A stretch of DNA of 64,000 nt from CAILZL01 sp963791615 (GCA_963791615.1 CAWBTE010000006.1:62001-126000), one strand, 5' to 3'; shown: positions 50,230 through 59,384, counted from the first letter of the stretch. The notes: generated from the letters alone by a model not told the origin. Numbers and translations are program-made.

Positions 50230-50319
50230 TGGCGGAGAGGGCGAGATTCGAACTCGCGAGGGCCGCGAAGCCCCGCCGGTTTTCAAGACCGGTGCATTCA
50301 ACCGCTCTGCCACCTCTCC
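50230..50319 (-). tRNA. tRNA-Ser (anticodon TGA)
   Basis: The 90-base gene has the acceptor stem GGAGAGG/CCTCTCC with CCA encoded, the T arm GAGTTCGAATCTC, a long GC-rich variable arm and anticodon stem CCGGT/ACCGG around CTTGAAA, anticodon TGA. It shares its acceptor stem with tRNA-Ser(GGA) at 38.5 kb. The 3' end is only 7 bp from the 4.5S RNA gene. Confidence 0.95.
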
Positions 50320-50384
50320 TGACATGGGCAAACAGGCCACAAACGGGCCGGTGCGCGGGCGCGCATTGTACACATATCCGTGGC

Positions 50385-50551
50385 TAGAAGACTGTCTGAC
50401 TTAGGTGATCGTAGCGAGGCGAGTGAGAAATTGAGATCAGTTTTTCGATCATTTGAGGAGAATAGCCAGCTCTATTTAACGAGAATGATCGGAAAAATGA
50501 GCCAATTTCCCACCGCCGCAGTAGATCATTCCTAAGTCAGACAGTCTTCTA
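50385..50551. mobile_element. 167-bp palindromic MITE-like element
   Basis: Perfect 21-bp inverted ends (left begins TAGAAGACTGTCTGACTTAG, mirrored at the right) enclose two arms that are imperfect mirrors along most of their length. For example, GCGAGTGAGAAATTG on one arm faces GCGGTGGGAAATTG on the other. If the TA at each end is read as a target duplication, this fits IS630/mariner-like movement, but that is an inference. No gene is present. With the promoter of the next gene it fills the 331-bp gap 50320-50650. Confidence 0.7.
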
Positions 50552-50609
50552 TACAAGCGGCCCGGTGCACGGAACTTTGCACTTTCAACACTGGTCTCAA
50601 TCCATACTT

Positions 50610-50618
50610 TGGTATAGT
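50610..50618 (+). promoter_or_regulatory. Extended -10 promoter of the YccA-like gene
   Basis: TGGTATAGT (50610-50618) contains the TGn extension and a -10 element TATAGT. It lies 33 bp before the ATG at 50651. A clear -35 is not seen, as usual for extended -10 promoters. Confidence 0.5.
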
Positions 50619-50650
50619 GGCCCAGCTAAAATTCAGCCCGTGGAGGTTAC

Positions 50651-51325
50651 ATGTCCGATTCACCCGTGCAAGTCTTCAGCACTACCCGCGAATCTGCGCT
50701 CGACACCAACAAGGTTCTGCGCAACACCTATCTGTTACTCAGCGTCACGCTGGCATTCAGCGCACTGGTTGCCGGGTTGGCGATGGCGCTCAATCTGCCC
50801 CACCCCGGCCTGATCATCACACTGGTAGGCTACTTCGGCCTGTTGTTCGCCACTCACAAACTGCAGAACAGCGCCTGGGGCATTCTGTGCGTGTTCGCAC
50901 TGACCGGTTTCATGGGCTACACGCTGGGGCCGATCATCAGCGCCTATCTGCGCTTCCTGCCCAATGGTCACCAGGTCGTGCTGACTGCGCTGGGCACCAC
51001 CGCAGTGACATTCGTCGGACTGTCTGCCTATGCCATCAAGAGCGGCAAGGACTTCAGCTTCATGGGTGGCTTCCTGACGGTGGGCATTCTGGCCGCCTTC
51101 GTGCTGGGTCTGATTGCAGCCATCTTCCAGTTGCAGACTCTGTCCCTGGTGGTGTCGGGCATGTTCGTACTGGCGATGGCGGCGTTCATCCTGTTTGAAA
51201 CCAGCAGCATCCTGCGTGGCGAACAGACCAACTACATCATGGCCACCGTATCGCTGTATGTAAGCATCTACAACCTGTTCACCAGTCTGCTGCATCTGCT
51301 GGGCTTTGCCAGCGGTGATGATTGA
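50651..51325 (+). CDS. Bax inhibitor-1/YccA family membrane protein
   Basis: The 224-residue protein has about seven hydrophobic helices and the UPF0005 features NTYLLLSVTLAFSALVAGLAM and the late ILFETSSILRGEQTNYIMATVSLYVSIYNLFTSLL. E. coli YccA interacts with and moderates the FtsH protease. GGAGG precedes the ATG. A strong terminator follows at 51358. Its charged last residues fit the family's calcium-leak-like ends, though function here is by family. Confidence 0.92.
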   Translation: MSDSPVQVFSTTRESALDTNKVLRNTYLLLSVTLAFSALVAGLAMALNLPHPGLIITLVGYFGLLFATHKLQNSAWGILCVFALTGFMGYTLGPIISAYLRFLPNGHQVVLTALGTTAVTFVGLSAYAIKSGKDFSFMGGFLTVGILAAFVLGLIAAIFQLQTLSLVVSGMFVLAMAAFILFETSSILRGEQTNYIMATVSLYVSIYNLFTSLLHLLGFASGDD

Positions 51326-51357
51326 TTGACCAATTGACGGGCATTCAGCCGCACAAC

Positions 51358-51385
51358 AAAAAGGCCAGCGAATGCTGGCCTTTTT
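51358..51385 (+). terminator. Rho-independent terminator after the YccA-like gene
   Basis: AAAAAGGCCAGC and GCTGGCCTTTTT form a perfect 12-bp stem around GAAT, with A and T runs on both sides. It should stop transcription from both directions and separates this gene from convergent ppnP. Confidence 0.9.
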
Positions 51386-51400
51386 CATTGCTGGCAGCGA

Positions 51401-51688
51401 TCAGCTGCCGAGAAATTCGCACAGATAAGCCGCCGGCCCGCCGACAGCCTGCACATCGAAGCCACTGTTGGCAGCGATCTCAAACGCGGTGCCGGCCGGA
51501 TAGCTTTGCCATTCTCCACCAGCAAGTCTGGCGCGCAGCGAACCGCTGGTTACCGTCATACGTTCGGCAGCGCCTGTACCAAAGTGATACTCACCCAGCG
51601 CAATCACGCCGACGGTGGCCTTGAGGCCATTGCGCTCGAAACCGACGCTCTGCACGGCGCCCTCAAAGTAACTGTTGTGTTTCAACAT
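51401..51688 (-). CDS. ppnP: Pyrimidine/purine nucleoside phosphorylase PpnP
   Basis: The 95-residue protein matches the DUF1255 cupin family: HNSYFEGAVQSVGFER, then TVGVIALGEYHFGTGAAERM and a PAGTAFEIAANSGFDVQ barrel end. E. coli PpnP (YaiE) phosphorolyses a wide range of nucleosides. Length is normal (94 in E. coli). It ends just beyond the terminator and follows a small unknown gene by 26 bp. Confidence 0.93.
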   Translation of the reverse strand: MLKHNSYFEGAVQSVGFERNGLKATVGVIALGEYHFGTGAAERMTVTSGSLRARLAGGEWQSYPAGTAFEIAANSGFDVQAVGGPAAYLCEFLGS

Positions 51689-51714
51689 ATGGATAGGGAG
51701 TGCTTCCGGCAGGA

Positions 51715-52017
51715 TTACTTGGCAGCAGATGCCGGCGTGACGAAGCGCGGTGCTTCGCGGGTCTTGTTAAGCACGGCATCCGCTACCTGCGACAGCCAGC
51801 CGCCGCCGTGCAACATCAGTTTCAGTGAGTCCAGGCCATTCTTGGCGCCACCTTCCACGGCAAAGCGGCAATCATCACTGATCGCGCAACGATCCATCTG
51901 GAACAGCGCCGTACCTTCCAGCACCAGCGTGCAATTGGTGAAGGTGCATTCGACAAAATTGCGCCCATCCAGAACCACACGTTGGCCTTTGTGTTCCCGC
52001 TTGTTGATTAGTTTCAT
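51715..52017 (-). CDS. Small protein of unknown function with pentapeptide-like block
   Basis: The 100-residue protein contains FVECTFTNCTLVLEGTALF and CAISDDCRFAVEG, a short run with pentapeptide-repeat character. The rest has no known motif. Similar small proteins occur in other proteobacteria without known function. It lies 38 bp before kdsB's stop side and 26 bp ahead of ppnP, all on the minus strand. Confidence 0.7.
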   Translation of the reverse strand: MKLINKREHKGQRVVLDGRNFVECTFTNCTLVLEGTALFQMDRCAISDDCRFAVEGGAKNGLDSLKLMLHGGGWLSQVADAVLNKTREAPRFVTPASAAK

Positions 52018-52055
52018 GATGCTTCTGCTTGTTGCCCGGAGTAAATGTTTACAGG

Positions 52056-52835
52056 TTAACGATCAAAAAGTTGACGAATTCGTTCAATGTCCTGCGGTGT
52101 GTCGATGCCCATGCCTGGTTGCGCGGCCGCACTGGCAATCGCGATGCTCATGCCAGCCTGCAATGCCCGCAATTGCTCGAGGTTTTCGGCCAGTTCCAGC
52201 GTACCCGGCAGCATTTGCGTCAAACGCAGCAGTGCACCCACCCGGTAAGCATAAATGCCCAGATGCCGTTGTGCACCGTCGAATTGCGTCTGGCTGGTCA
52301 AACCGGCCGGCGCGGCATCTCGATGCCAGGGAATCGGCGCACGGCTGAAATACAGGGCAAGGCCATTGGTCGCGCTGACCACCTTGACGACATTCGGATT
52401 GAGAAACTCTTCCAGACTGGTAATCGGCGTGGACAGGGTCGCCATGTCAGCTTGCGGTTGCGCCATCAGCAAGGCAGCGACCTGATTGATCAGCACCGGC
52501 GGCATCTGCGGCTCATCGCCCTGTACATTCACCACGATCGTGTCTGGCGACCAGTTGAGACGCATCGCGACTTCAGCCAGACGATCCGTGCCAGAACGAT
52601 GATCGGCGCGCGTCATCATTGTCAGCGCATCGTTGTCACGCGGGCTGCCGCGTGGATGACTCACTGCCTGAGCGATACGTACGTCGTCAGTTGCTACCAG
52701 CACCTGCTCCGCATCGCTCTGGCACGCGGCGTCCACCACCCACTGCACCATGGGTTTGCCACGAATCTCCAGCAGCGGCTTGCCCGGCAGGCGCGTCGAA
52801 GCATGGCGGGCGGGAATGACAACCTTAAAACTCAT
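52056..52835 (-). CDS. kdsB: 3-deoxy-manno-octulosonate cytidylyltransferase
   Basis: KdsB makes CMP-Kdo, the donor for the LPS core. The 259-residue protein starts FKVVIPARHASTRLPGKPLLEI, the nucleotide-binding loop. It has DRLAEVAMRLNWSPDTIVVNVQGDEP and ends with GIDTPQDIERIRQLF. It follows the Trm112-like gene and lpxK in an LPS gene block. Confidence 0.97.
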   Translation of the reverse strand: MSFKVVIPARHASTRLPGKPLLEIRGKPMVQWVVDAACQSDAEQVLVATDDVRIAQAVSHPRGSPRDNDALTMMTRADHRSGTDRLAEVAMRLNWSPDTIVVNVQGDEPQMPPVLINQVAALLMAQPQADMATLSTPITSLEEFLNPNVVKVVSATNGLALYFSRAPIPWHRDAAPAGLTSQTQFDGAQRHLGIYAYRVGALLRLTQMLPGTLELAENLEQLRALQAGMSIAIASAAAQPGMGIDTPQDIERIRQLFDR

Positions 52836-52850
52836 TGTGCGGTCAGCCCA

Positions 52851-53036
52851 TCACTTCAACAATGGATCATCAGCGGCCAGTGGCTTCGCCTCTTCTTCCA
52901 GCATGACCGGAATACCATCACGCACCGGAAAAGCCAGACGATCAGCACGGCAGATCAATTGCCCGGCATGCTTGTCGTACTTGAGCGGACTCTTGCAGAT
53001 CGGGCAAGCCAGTATGTCCAGCAATCGCGAGTCCAT
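52851..53036 (-). CDS. Trm112 family protein (YcaR-like)
   Basis: The 61-residue zinc-ribbon-like protein begins LDILACPICKSPLKYD and has LICRADRLAFPVRDGIPVML, with three cysteines. Trm112-type proteins activate methyltransferases in eukaryotes. In bacteria the gene is regularly found between lpxK and kdsB, as here, with no settled role. Length equals E. coli YcaR (60). Confidence 0.93.
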   Translation of the reverse strand: MDSRLLDILACPICKSPLKYDKHAGQLICRADRLAFPVRDGIPVMLEEEAKPLAADDPLLK

Positions 53037-53073
53037 GAAAACCCCTGTTAGAAAGCCCCGGTGAAAAAAAGCT

Positions 53074-54105
53074 TCAGTGCTGCGCCTGTGCGCGCTTCAG
53101 AATATCGTCCACACACTGCATGACCTGTGCGGCAGCGGCGTCGCTCATTGCAACCTGCGCTTCCACCACCCAGTGGTGCGCAGCAGCGAAGCGCCAGCAT
53201 TTTACGGCATCCTTGGCGGTCATGAGTACCGGCCAGTCATCGCCAAACTCGAGATCAGCCTGCGTCAAAATGGCATGATCGCGCAACAACCGGGCGTCCA
53301 CCTGCATACCGGCCTGCTCCAGCGCGGCAACAAACGCCTGTGGATGGCCAATGGCGGTCACCACATGTACAGATTTTCCGTAAAAATCCGCCAGTGGAAG
53401 GATTGCGCCTGAACTCAGCGCACGCAATTGCGTCAGATCCAGCCGATACGAAACCATCGGAATCCGCATCTCAGGCAACGCAACAATTTCACTCACGCTG
53501 CGTTGATTCAACAGCAGTAAATCCGCTTGCTGCAAACGCGAAACCGGCTCACGCAATGGGCCCGCCGGTAACAATCGACCATTGCCAAACATCCGACTGG
53601 CATCGACCACGATCAGTTCACCATCCCGTTGCAGGCGGTAATGCTGCAAGCCATCGTCCGAAATAACGATCTCGGCGCCCTGCGCAATGGCCTGCTGTGC
53701 GCTGACGACACGATCCGGTCCGGCGATGACGCGGGCGCGTGTCTGCTGTGCAATCAGCACGGATTCATCACCGACCAGCGCGGGATCGCTTGCTCCCTGA
53801 ACCATCTGCGGCCAGCTGGCCGACTTGCCACCATAACCGCGTGTAATGACTGCGACGCGCTGACCGCGGTCGCTCAGTCTGTTGGCCAACCAGATCACCA
53901 GCGGTGTTTTGCCGGTGCCTCCCACCGTGAGATTGCCCACCACGATGACAGGCTGCTGCAACTTCACGCTGGGCAATACACCGTAGCGGAACAAGCCACG
54001 CCGGATGGCGGCAATCGATCCGAACAGCCAGGACAGCGGCGCGAGCAGCCATCCAAAGCCCGACTTGCCGTACCAGATATTCTGCAGCTGCTGATCCAGT
54101 GACAT
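53074..54105 (-). CDS. lpxK: Tetraacyldisaccharide 4'-kinase
   Basis: LpxK phosphorylates the lipid A disaccharide at 4'. The 343-residue protein has one N-terminal hydrophobic helix (FGWLLAPLSWLFGSIAA), the Walker A loop GNLTVGGTGKTPLV and VISDDGLQHYRLQRD, with the family's DDGxQH motif. A TTG 12 bp upstream is a less likely start than ATG 54105. It lies directly downstream of msbA, the common lipid A order. Confidence 0.96.
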   Translation of the reverse strand: MSLDQQLQNIWYGKSGFGWLLAPLSWLFGSIAAIRRGLFRYGVLPSVKLQQPVIVVGNLTVGGTGKTPLVIWLANRLSDRGQRVAVITRGYGGKSASWPQMVQGASDPALVGDESVLIAQQTRARVIAGPDRVVSAQQAIAQGAEIVISDDGLQHYRLQRDGELIVVDASRMFGNGRLLPAGPLREPVSRLQQADLLLLNQRSVSEIVALPEMRIPMVSYRLDLTQLRALSSGAILPLADFYGKSVHVVTAIGHPQAFVAALEQAGMQVDARLLRDHAILTQADLEFGDDWPVLMTAKDAVKCWRFAAAHHWVVEAQVAMSDAAAAQVMQCVDDILKRAQAQH

Positions 54106-54123
54106 GGCTACCGGCAACCGGCA

Positions 54124-55869
54124 CTACGCATTGAACTGCAAGCGATGCAAAGCTGCGTAAGCGCCAGCTTTGGCCAATAACTCCGCGTGGGTGCCCACTT
54201 CCACGATGCGTCCGGCATCCATCACCACGATACGATCCGCTTTCTCAATGGTGGACAGACGATGTGCAATCACCAGCGTGGTGCGGTTCTGCATCAGCTG
54301 TTCCAGCGCGCTCTGGATGGCGCGTTCCGATTCGGTGTCCAGCGCCGAAGTGGCCTCATCGAGAATCAGGATGGGCGCATCCTTGAGCAGCGCACGGGCG
54401 ATGGAAATACGCTGCTTCTGGCCACCCGACAGCAACACGCCGCGCTCACCCACTTTGGTCTGCATGCCCAGCGGCAACTTGTCGGCGAATTCCAGCACAT
54501 GCGCCGCCTTGGCCGCGCGCGCAATGGCTTCGGCATCGGCCGGACGTCCAAAGGCAATGTTGCTGGCGATGGTGTCATCAAACAGCACTACGTCCTGCGA
54601 CACCAGCGCGATCTGCTCGCGCAGGTTGTGCAGGCGATACTCACGCACCTCGTGGCCGTCGATCAAAATGGCGCCCTGCGCGCCCAGGTCGTAGAAGCGC
54701 GGCAGCAAATTGACCAGCGTCGACTTGCCGCTGCCCGACTTGCCGACCAGCGCCACGGTCTCGCCGGCCCGGATGGTCAACGACACGCCCTCCAGCGCCG
54801 GTTTGTCGGCGCTTTCGTACTGGTGCAGCACGTCGCGGTATTCCACCTCGCCACGCACCCGCTGCACCTCGTAAACGCCATGATCAGGCTCCGGCGCTTC
54901 ATCAATCACCTCGAACAAGCTTTCGCCCGCAGCAATGCCCTGCTGGATCGGGCCGGAGACATTCACCAGATCACGTAGCGGCGTCATGATGCCCAGCAGC
55001 GCGGCGATGAAACCAGTGAACTCGCCAACGGTGATTTCGTTCTTGATGGCCAGATCGGTGGCAATCCACAACACCACTGCCAGCGCAATGGCGGCGATGC
55101 TCTGCACCACCGGGTTGGCCAGCCCGCGAACCCGCAGCCACTTCAGTGTCGAGCGGAAGGCCTGCTGGTTGGCCTGCTCGAACTGCTCGCTTTTGAACTG
55201 CTGGGCATTGAACACCTTGATGATGCGCGGCGCGTCCAGCGCTTCCTTGGCGATGCCGGTGATGTCGCCCACGGAATTCTGGATGCGTGTGCTGTAGCGG
55301 CGGAACAGGCGATTGACCGTCGTGATCAACCAGGCAATCAGCGGTCCGACCACAAAGGCAACCATGGCCAGCTTGGCGTTAAACCAGAACAGGGTGAACA
55401 CCAGGCCGATGATGGTCAGGGTCTGACGCGAGGCGATGGTAATCGCGTCGGTCACCACCATTGCCACCTGTTCGGTGTTGAACAGCAGCTTGGACAACAT
55501 GCCCGAGGAGGGATTGCGGTCAAAGTGCTTGATCGGCAAGTGCAGCATGCGCTCGAACAACTCGCCGCGCACCTGCTTGATGATGCGTCGGCCCACCCAG
55601 CCCATGTAGTAGGTCTGTACAAAATCACCCAGGCCGCGCACAAAGAACATGCCCATCAATGCCAGCGGCATGACGGTGAGCATGGCCGGATCCTTCTTCA
55701 GAAAGGTGCCATCCAGAAAAGTCTTCGCCAACCAGGCCACCCCGGTATTGGTGGCAGCAAACATCGCCGCGCCCAGCATGCCCATGGCGAACCGCGCGCG
55801 ATAGGGTCGCACATAGCTCAGCAGGCGCTTGTAGGTATTCCAGACGCTGGGCGAGGGTGTGGGTGACAT
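54124..55869 (-). CDS. msbA: Lipid A export ABC transporter MsbA
   Basis: MsbA flips lipid A-core across the inner membrane. The 581-residue half-transporter has six hydrophobic helices and an ATPase with Walker A GKSGSGKSTLVNLL, signature LLSGGQKQRISIARALL and Walker B ILILDEATSALDTES. Length (582 in E. coli) matches exactly. It lies between exbD and lpxK. Confidence 0.96.
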   Translation of the reverse strand: MSPTPSPSVWNTYKRLLSYVRPYRARFAMGMLGAAMFAATNTGVAWLAKTFLDGTFLKKDPAMLTVMPLALMGMFFVRGLGDFVQTYYMGWVGRRIIKQVRGELFERMLHLPIKHFDRNPSSGMLSKLLFNTEQVAMVVTDAITIASRQTLTIIGLVFTLFWFNAKLAMVAFVVGPLIAWLITTVNRLFRRYSTRIQNSVGDITGIAKEALDAPRIIKVFNAQQFKSEQFEQANQQAFRSTLKWLRVRGLANPVVQSIAAIALAVVLWIATDLAIKNEITVGEFTGFIAALLGIMTPLRDLVNVSGPIQQGIAAGESLFEVIDEAPEPDHGVYEVQRVRGEVEYRDVLHQYESADKPALEGVSLTIRAGETVALVGKSGSGKSTLVNLLPRFYDLGAQGAILIDGHEVREYRLHNLREQIALVSQDVVLFDDTIASNIAFGRPADAEAIARAAKAAHVLEFADKLPLGMQTKVGERGVLLSGGQKQRISIARALLKDAPILILDEATSALDTESERAIQSALEQLMQNRTTLVIAHRLSTIEKADRIVVMDAGRIVEVGTHAELLAKAGAYAALHRLQFNA

Positions 55870-55870
55870 T

Positions 55871-56314
55871 TCAGTTGCTGGCGGCTGAGTCCGGCTGATT
55901 CACTGTGGCAATGCTGATCGACTTGAACCCGGCACGCCCGACCACGTCCATGGCCGTCACCACCGACTGATGGGTGGTGCTGGCATCGGCACGGATCAGC
56001 ACAGTTTGCTCGCGCGAGTCACCGGCCAGCTTGTTGATAGCAGCCATCAGGGTATCGGGACTGTTGTTGAGCAACTCCTGGTCGTTGACACGATAGCGGC
56101 CATTGGCGCTCACGCCGATTTCCAGCATCGGCATGGGTGTCTTGCTATCGGCTTGTGTGCTGGCATCCGGCAGACGGATGTTGATACGACCTTCAGTGAC
56201 AAAGCTGGTGGCGAGCATGAAGAAGATCAGCAACAGCAACAGCACGTCGATGAATGACGTGACGTTGATATCCAGATCATCGACATCGCGCTTGTTGCGA
56301 TTACCGAGATTCAC
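55871..56314 (-). CDS. exbD: Biopolymer transporter ExbD
   Basis: ExbD forms a proton channel with ExbB to power TonB-type uptake or TolA-like tasks. The 147-residue protein has DDLDINVTSFIDVLLLLLIFFML, whose Asp in the membrane helix is the proton-carrying residue, and a periplasmic domain. The start is a GTG at 56314, five bases after the exbB stop, with GAGG seven bases before it. A TTG at 56371 would overlap exbB by 53 bp. The block exbB-exbD-msbA-lpxK is conserved. No tonB is seen. Confidence 0.92.
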   Translation of the reverse strand: MNLGNRNKRDVDDLDINVTSFIDVLLLLLIFFMLATSFVTEGRINIRLPDASTQADSKTPMPMLEIGVSANGRYRVNDQELLNNSPDTLMAAINKLAGDSREQTVLIRADASTTHQSVVTAMDVVGRAGFKSISIATVNQPDSAASN

Positions 56315-56318
56315 CGGC

Positions 56319-56960
56319 TTACCTCGCCCGGCCGGATGGCTTGCCGGTGCGGGATTCGCTGGCGGCTTCAACGGCCTGCACCAGCTTGATGGCCTCTTTT
56401 TCCATCTCGATAACCAGACTGTCGACGCGCCGGCGCAGCAATCGAAAACAGATCAATGAGGGAATCGCCACCGCCAGTCCGGCGGCAGTGGCCACCAGTG
56501 CTTCGGCAATACCGGCCGACAGCGTAGCGGGGTTGCCAACTCCTGCCGTGGTAATGGAATTGAAGGTACGGATCATGCCAAACACCGTGCCCAGCAATCC
56601 CAGCAACGGCGCAACGCCGGCAATCGTGCCCAGCGCCGTCAGGAACCGGTCGAGTTCATGCACCACCTGGCGGCCGGCATCCTCGATTGACTCACGCATC
56701 ACTTCACGCGGCCGATGCCGCGTGGACAACCCTGCCGCCAGCACCTTGCCCAGCGGCGAATTCTGTTCCAGCGCCTGAATGTGCTTTTCTTCCAGCTGAC
56801 TGGATTCCACCCACTGCCAGACTTTCTCGAACAGTTTACTGGGCAGGATGCGGTCGTGCTGCAAGGTCCACAGGCGCTCGACAATGATGGCGATGGCGAT
56901 GATCGAGGCGAGCAAGATCGGCACCATCATGATGCCGCCGGCTTTGACTATTTCGTACAT
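56319..56960 (-). CDS. exbB: MotA/TolQ/ExbB proton channel family protein
   Basis: The 213-residue protein has an N-terminal helix (GGIMMVPILLASIIAIAIIVERLW) and two C-terminal helices with TALGTIAGVAPLLGLLGTVFGMI and GIAEALVATAAGLAVAIPSLICF, the typical ExbB/TolQ core. The ATG at 56960 was chosen because the family begins there. It is cotranscribed with exbD. It lies 111 bp after the comEC stop. Confidence 0.94.
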   Translation of the reverse strand: MYEIVKAGGIMMVPILLASIIAIAIIVERLWTLQHDRILPSKLFEKVWQWVESSQLEEKHIQALEQNSPLGKVLAAGLSTRHRPREVMRESIEDAGRQVVHELDRFLTALGTIAGVAPLLGLLGTVFGMIRTFNSITTAGVGNPATLSAGIAEALVATAAGLAVAIPSLICFRLLRRRVDSLVIEMEKEAIKLVQAVEAASESRTGKPSGRAR

Positions 56961-57071
56961 GCGGGATGAGGTTCGTGTAGTAACGGGTTGCAAGGCGGTG
57001 GGCACGCCACCTGATTCGTAATAGTACAACGGCGCGCCGCAATGCACCGCATTGATCTGCATTGGTAGAGC

Positions 57072-59384
57072 TTATCGGGTCTGCCAGTAGCGTGGCTGCT
57101 GTGTGCGATATGCCGACAGTTCGATGGCCTGCGGGCGCACATAAAAGGTCACGGCGCCGCTGTCTGCGGTGTTCACGGGTTTTGCCGCTATCCCTTGCCA
57201 GCCTGCCACCACCTCCTCCCGGGGGAAATTCCAGCGATTGCGATAACCGGTACTGAACACCACCCATTGTGGACGTCCAGCAACCTGCGCGGCGCCGATG
57301 AGTTCCCCGGTGGATGAACTGCGACTGCCATGATGGGCCGCCACCACAATTTCAGCGGGCTGAATCAGATCTGCGGCCACCAGTGCCCGCTCCGCCGGCT
57401 TTTCAATGTCGCCGAGCAGCAGTGCACTGCCGCCGGCAGCGCTGACCCGCAGCACACAGGAAGAATTGTTATCGGACTCACCGGCCGACTGCGCCTGTGG
57501 ATGCAGTACTGCAAACTGCACACCATCCCAGCGCCAGTGCTGGCCCTGCGTACAACGCGTAACGGGCGATGGACTTTGCACCGAAGGCCCCGCAGATACC
57601 CACGCAACTGGCATGCCCGCCTGTATCGAGCGCGCGCCGCCCACGTGATCGGCATCACCGTGGCTCAGCATCAAGGCGTCCAGCTTGCGCACACCTTGTG
57701 CGCGCAGGTATGGCAGCACCACCAGTTCGCCGGTATCGCGCCCACTTTGGAACACCGGACCCGTGTCATACACCAGCACATGCCGCGCAGTGCGCACCAC
57801 CACGGCCAGACCCTGCCCCACATCCAGCGTGGTCAGCTCAAAATCGCCGGGTGCAGGCACAGCCGGCACAGGAAACAAGGCGGGCAGGCAGGCCAGCGCG
57901 CCACTGAATCGCAGTGGCCATGTCCAGGGCAGGATCATCATCAGCGTGCCGATGACCAGCAAGCCCATCGCCCACCACGGCGCAGCAGGCGCATACCAGG
58001 TTGCCCAGGGCAGCTGCGCAGCCCATTCCAGACCGACATAAACCCACTGGATCAGGGCGGCAATGCCCTGCAACGTCGGCACACCCAGCGATGGCGCAAT
58101 CGCCAGCAAGGCGCTGGCCAGCAGCACGGCAGGCACCAGCACCGCCGTAAACAGCGGTATGGCGATCAGATTGACCAGCGGCGATACCAGCGACAGATTG
58201 CCAAAGGTGCTGAGCAGCAACGGCACCAGCCCCAGGCTCACCACACCCTGCACACTGAAAAAATTGCGCCACCATGACATGGGGCCGATCCGCCCCGACT
58301 GATTGAGCAGGATCACCGCCACCGCACCGAACGACAGCCAGGCGCCCGCTGACAACGGCGCGAATGGATCAATCAGCAACACCAGCAATAGCGCCAACCC
58401 GAATCCCTGCCAGACATTCAACTCACGTCGCAGCAGGCTCGCGCCGAAATACACCGCCAGCATGATGAGCGTGCGCTGGGTAGGCACCGACATGCCCGCA
58501 AGCAACGAATAACCCACCGCCGCCGTCATGCCGAACACCGCACGCAGATCCGGTGCGGTAAGTCGCCAGCGCTGCGCCATGGGCAGATAAACCAGCCTTG
58601 CGCCCAGCCAGGCAAACACCAGCGCCACCATGCCGATGTGAAAACCTGAAATCGCCATGAGATGACTGGTGCCAGTACGGGCGAACACCTGCCAGGCATC
58701 GCTGGCGATAGCTTGCTGGTCACCTACTGCCAGACCGCGCACCACGCCTTGCATGGGTGTATTGGGCAAGGCTGCTGCAATCGCATCGGTGAGCCAGGCA
58801 CGTGCGCGCAGTATGCGTTGGTCGACGGCCATTCCCAGCAAGCGGTTGGCATCCGAGTCACGCACATAACCGGTGGCGCCGATGCCGCGCCGAAACAACT
58901 GGCTTTCATAGTCATGACCACCGGGATTGGCAAAGCCATGGCGACGTTTCAAACGCACCCGCAACTGCCAGCGTTCGGCAGCATGTACCCGTGGCGCAGG
59001 CGAGTACCAGGTCAATTCAATCTGTGCGGGCAGCGGCGTTTCACTGTTCGTAACCGTCAGTACGAATCGCTGGCCATAGCTTTCCTGTTCTGGAATCTCG
59101 CTGATCGTTCCCGAGACCAGCACATCCACGCCTTCCTGTGCAGCCCGCAGATCCTGGCGCAGTTGCAGCTGTGCGTGTATTCCCGCCCAGACAAAACCCA
59201 GCAGGAATGCCACAATCACCGGCGTAGTGAACACATACTTGATGCGCGGGATAAAGCACCGCGTCAGGCACAGCGCCATGACGCCGATAACCGGAATCGC
59301 AAGATTCTGCGCGGTGAGGTTCGGCAGCTGCTGCAAGCAGAGATTGCCGAGCAGAAAAGCCAGTGCAATGGGCAGCATACGCAT
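57072..59384 (-). CDS. comEC: DNA internalisation competence protein ComEC/Rec2
   Basis: ComEC forms the inner-membrane channel for DNA uptake in natural transformation. The protein of 770 residues has an N-terminal DUF4131 region, the competence domain (GTSHLMAISGFHIGMVALVFAWLGARL) with many helices, and a C-terminal metallo-beta-lactamase-like domain (LDALMLSHGDADHVGG). The ATG at 59384 or 59378 both fit. It is present in many gammaproteobacteria that transform naturally, but other competence genes are not in the window. Confidence 0.93.
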   Translation of the reverse strand: MRMLPIALAFLLGNLCLQQLPNLTAQNLAIPVIGVMALCLTRCFIPRIKYVFTTPVIVAFLLGFVWAGIHAQLQLRQDLRAAQEGVDVLVSGTISEIPEQESYGQRFVLTVTNSETPLPAQIELTWYSPAPRVHAAERWQLRVRLKRRHGFANPGGHDYESQLFRRGIGATGYVRDSDANRLLGMAVDQRILRARAWLTDAIAAALPNTPMQGVVRGLAVGDQQAIASDAWQVFARTGTSHLMAISGFHIGMVALVFAWLGARLVYLPMAQRWRLTAPDLRAVFGMTAAVGYSLLAGMSVPTQRTLIMLAVYFGASLLRRELNVWQGFGLALLLVLLIDPFAPLSAGAWLSFGAVAVILLNQSGRIGPMSWWRNFFSVQGVVSLGLVPLLLSTFGNLSLVSPLVNLIAIPLFTAVLVPAVLLASALLAIAPSLGVPTLQGIAALIQWVYVGLEWAAQLPWATWYAPAAPWWAMGLLVIGTLMMILPWTWPLRFSGALACLPALFPVPAVPAPGDFELTTLDVGQGLAVVVRTARHVLVYDTGPVFQSGRDTGELVVLPYLRAQGVRKLDALMLSHGDADHVGGARSIQAGMPVAWVSAGPSVQSPSPVTRCTQGQHWRWDGVQFAVLHPQAQSAGESDNNSSCVLRVSAAGGSALLLGDIEKPAERALVAADLIQPAEIVVAAHHGSRSSSTGELIGAAQVAGRPQWVVFSTGYRNRWNFPREEVVAGWQGIAAKPVNTADSGAVTFYVRPQAIELSAYRTQQPRYWQTR

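Noticed and set aside
57330..58277. Open frame of 315 codons on the plus strand opposite comEC
   Set aside because: It is the antisense of a strongly supported gene and its sequence is dominated by Arg, His and Gln with no motif.
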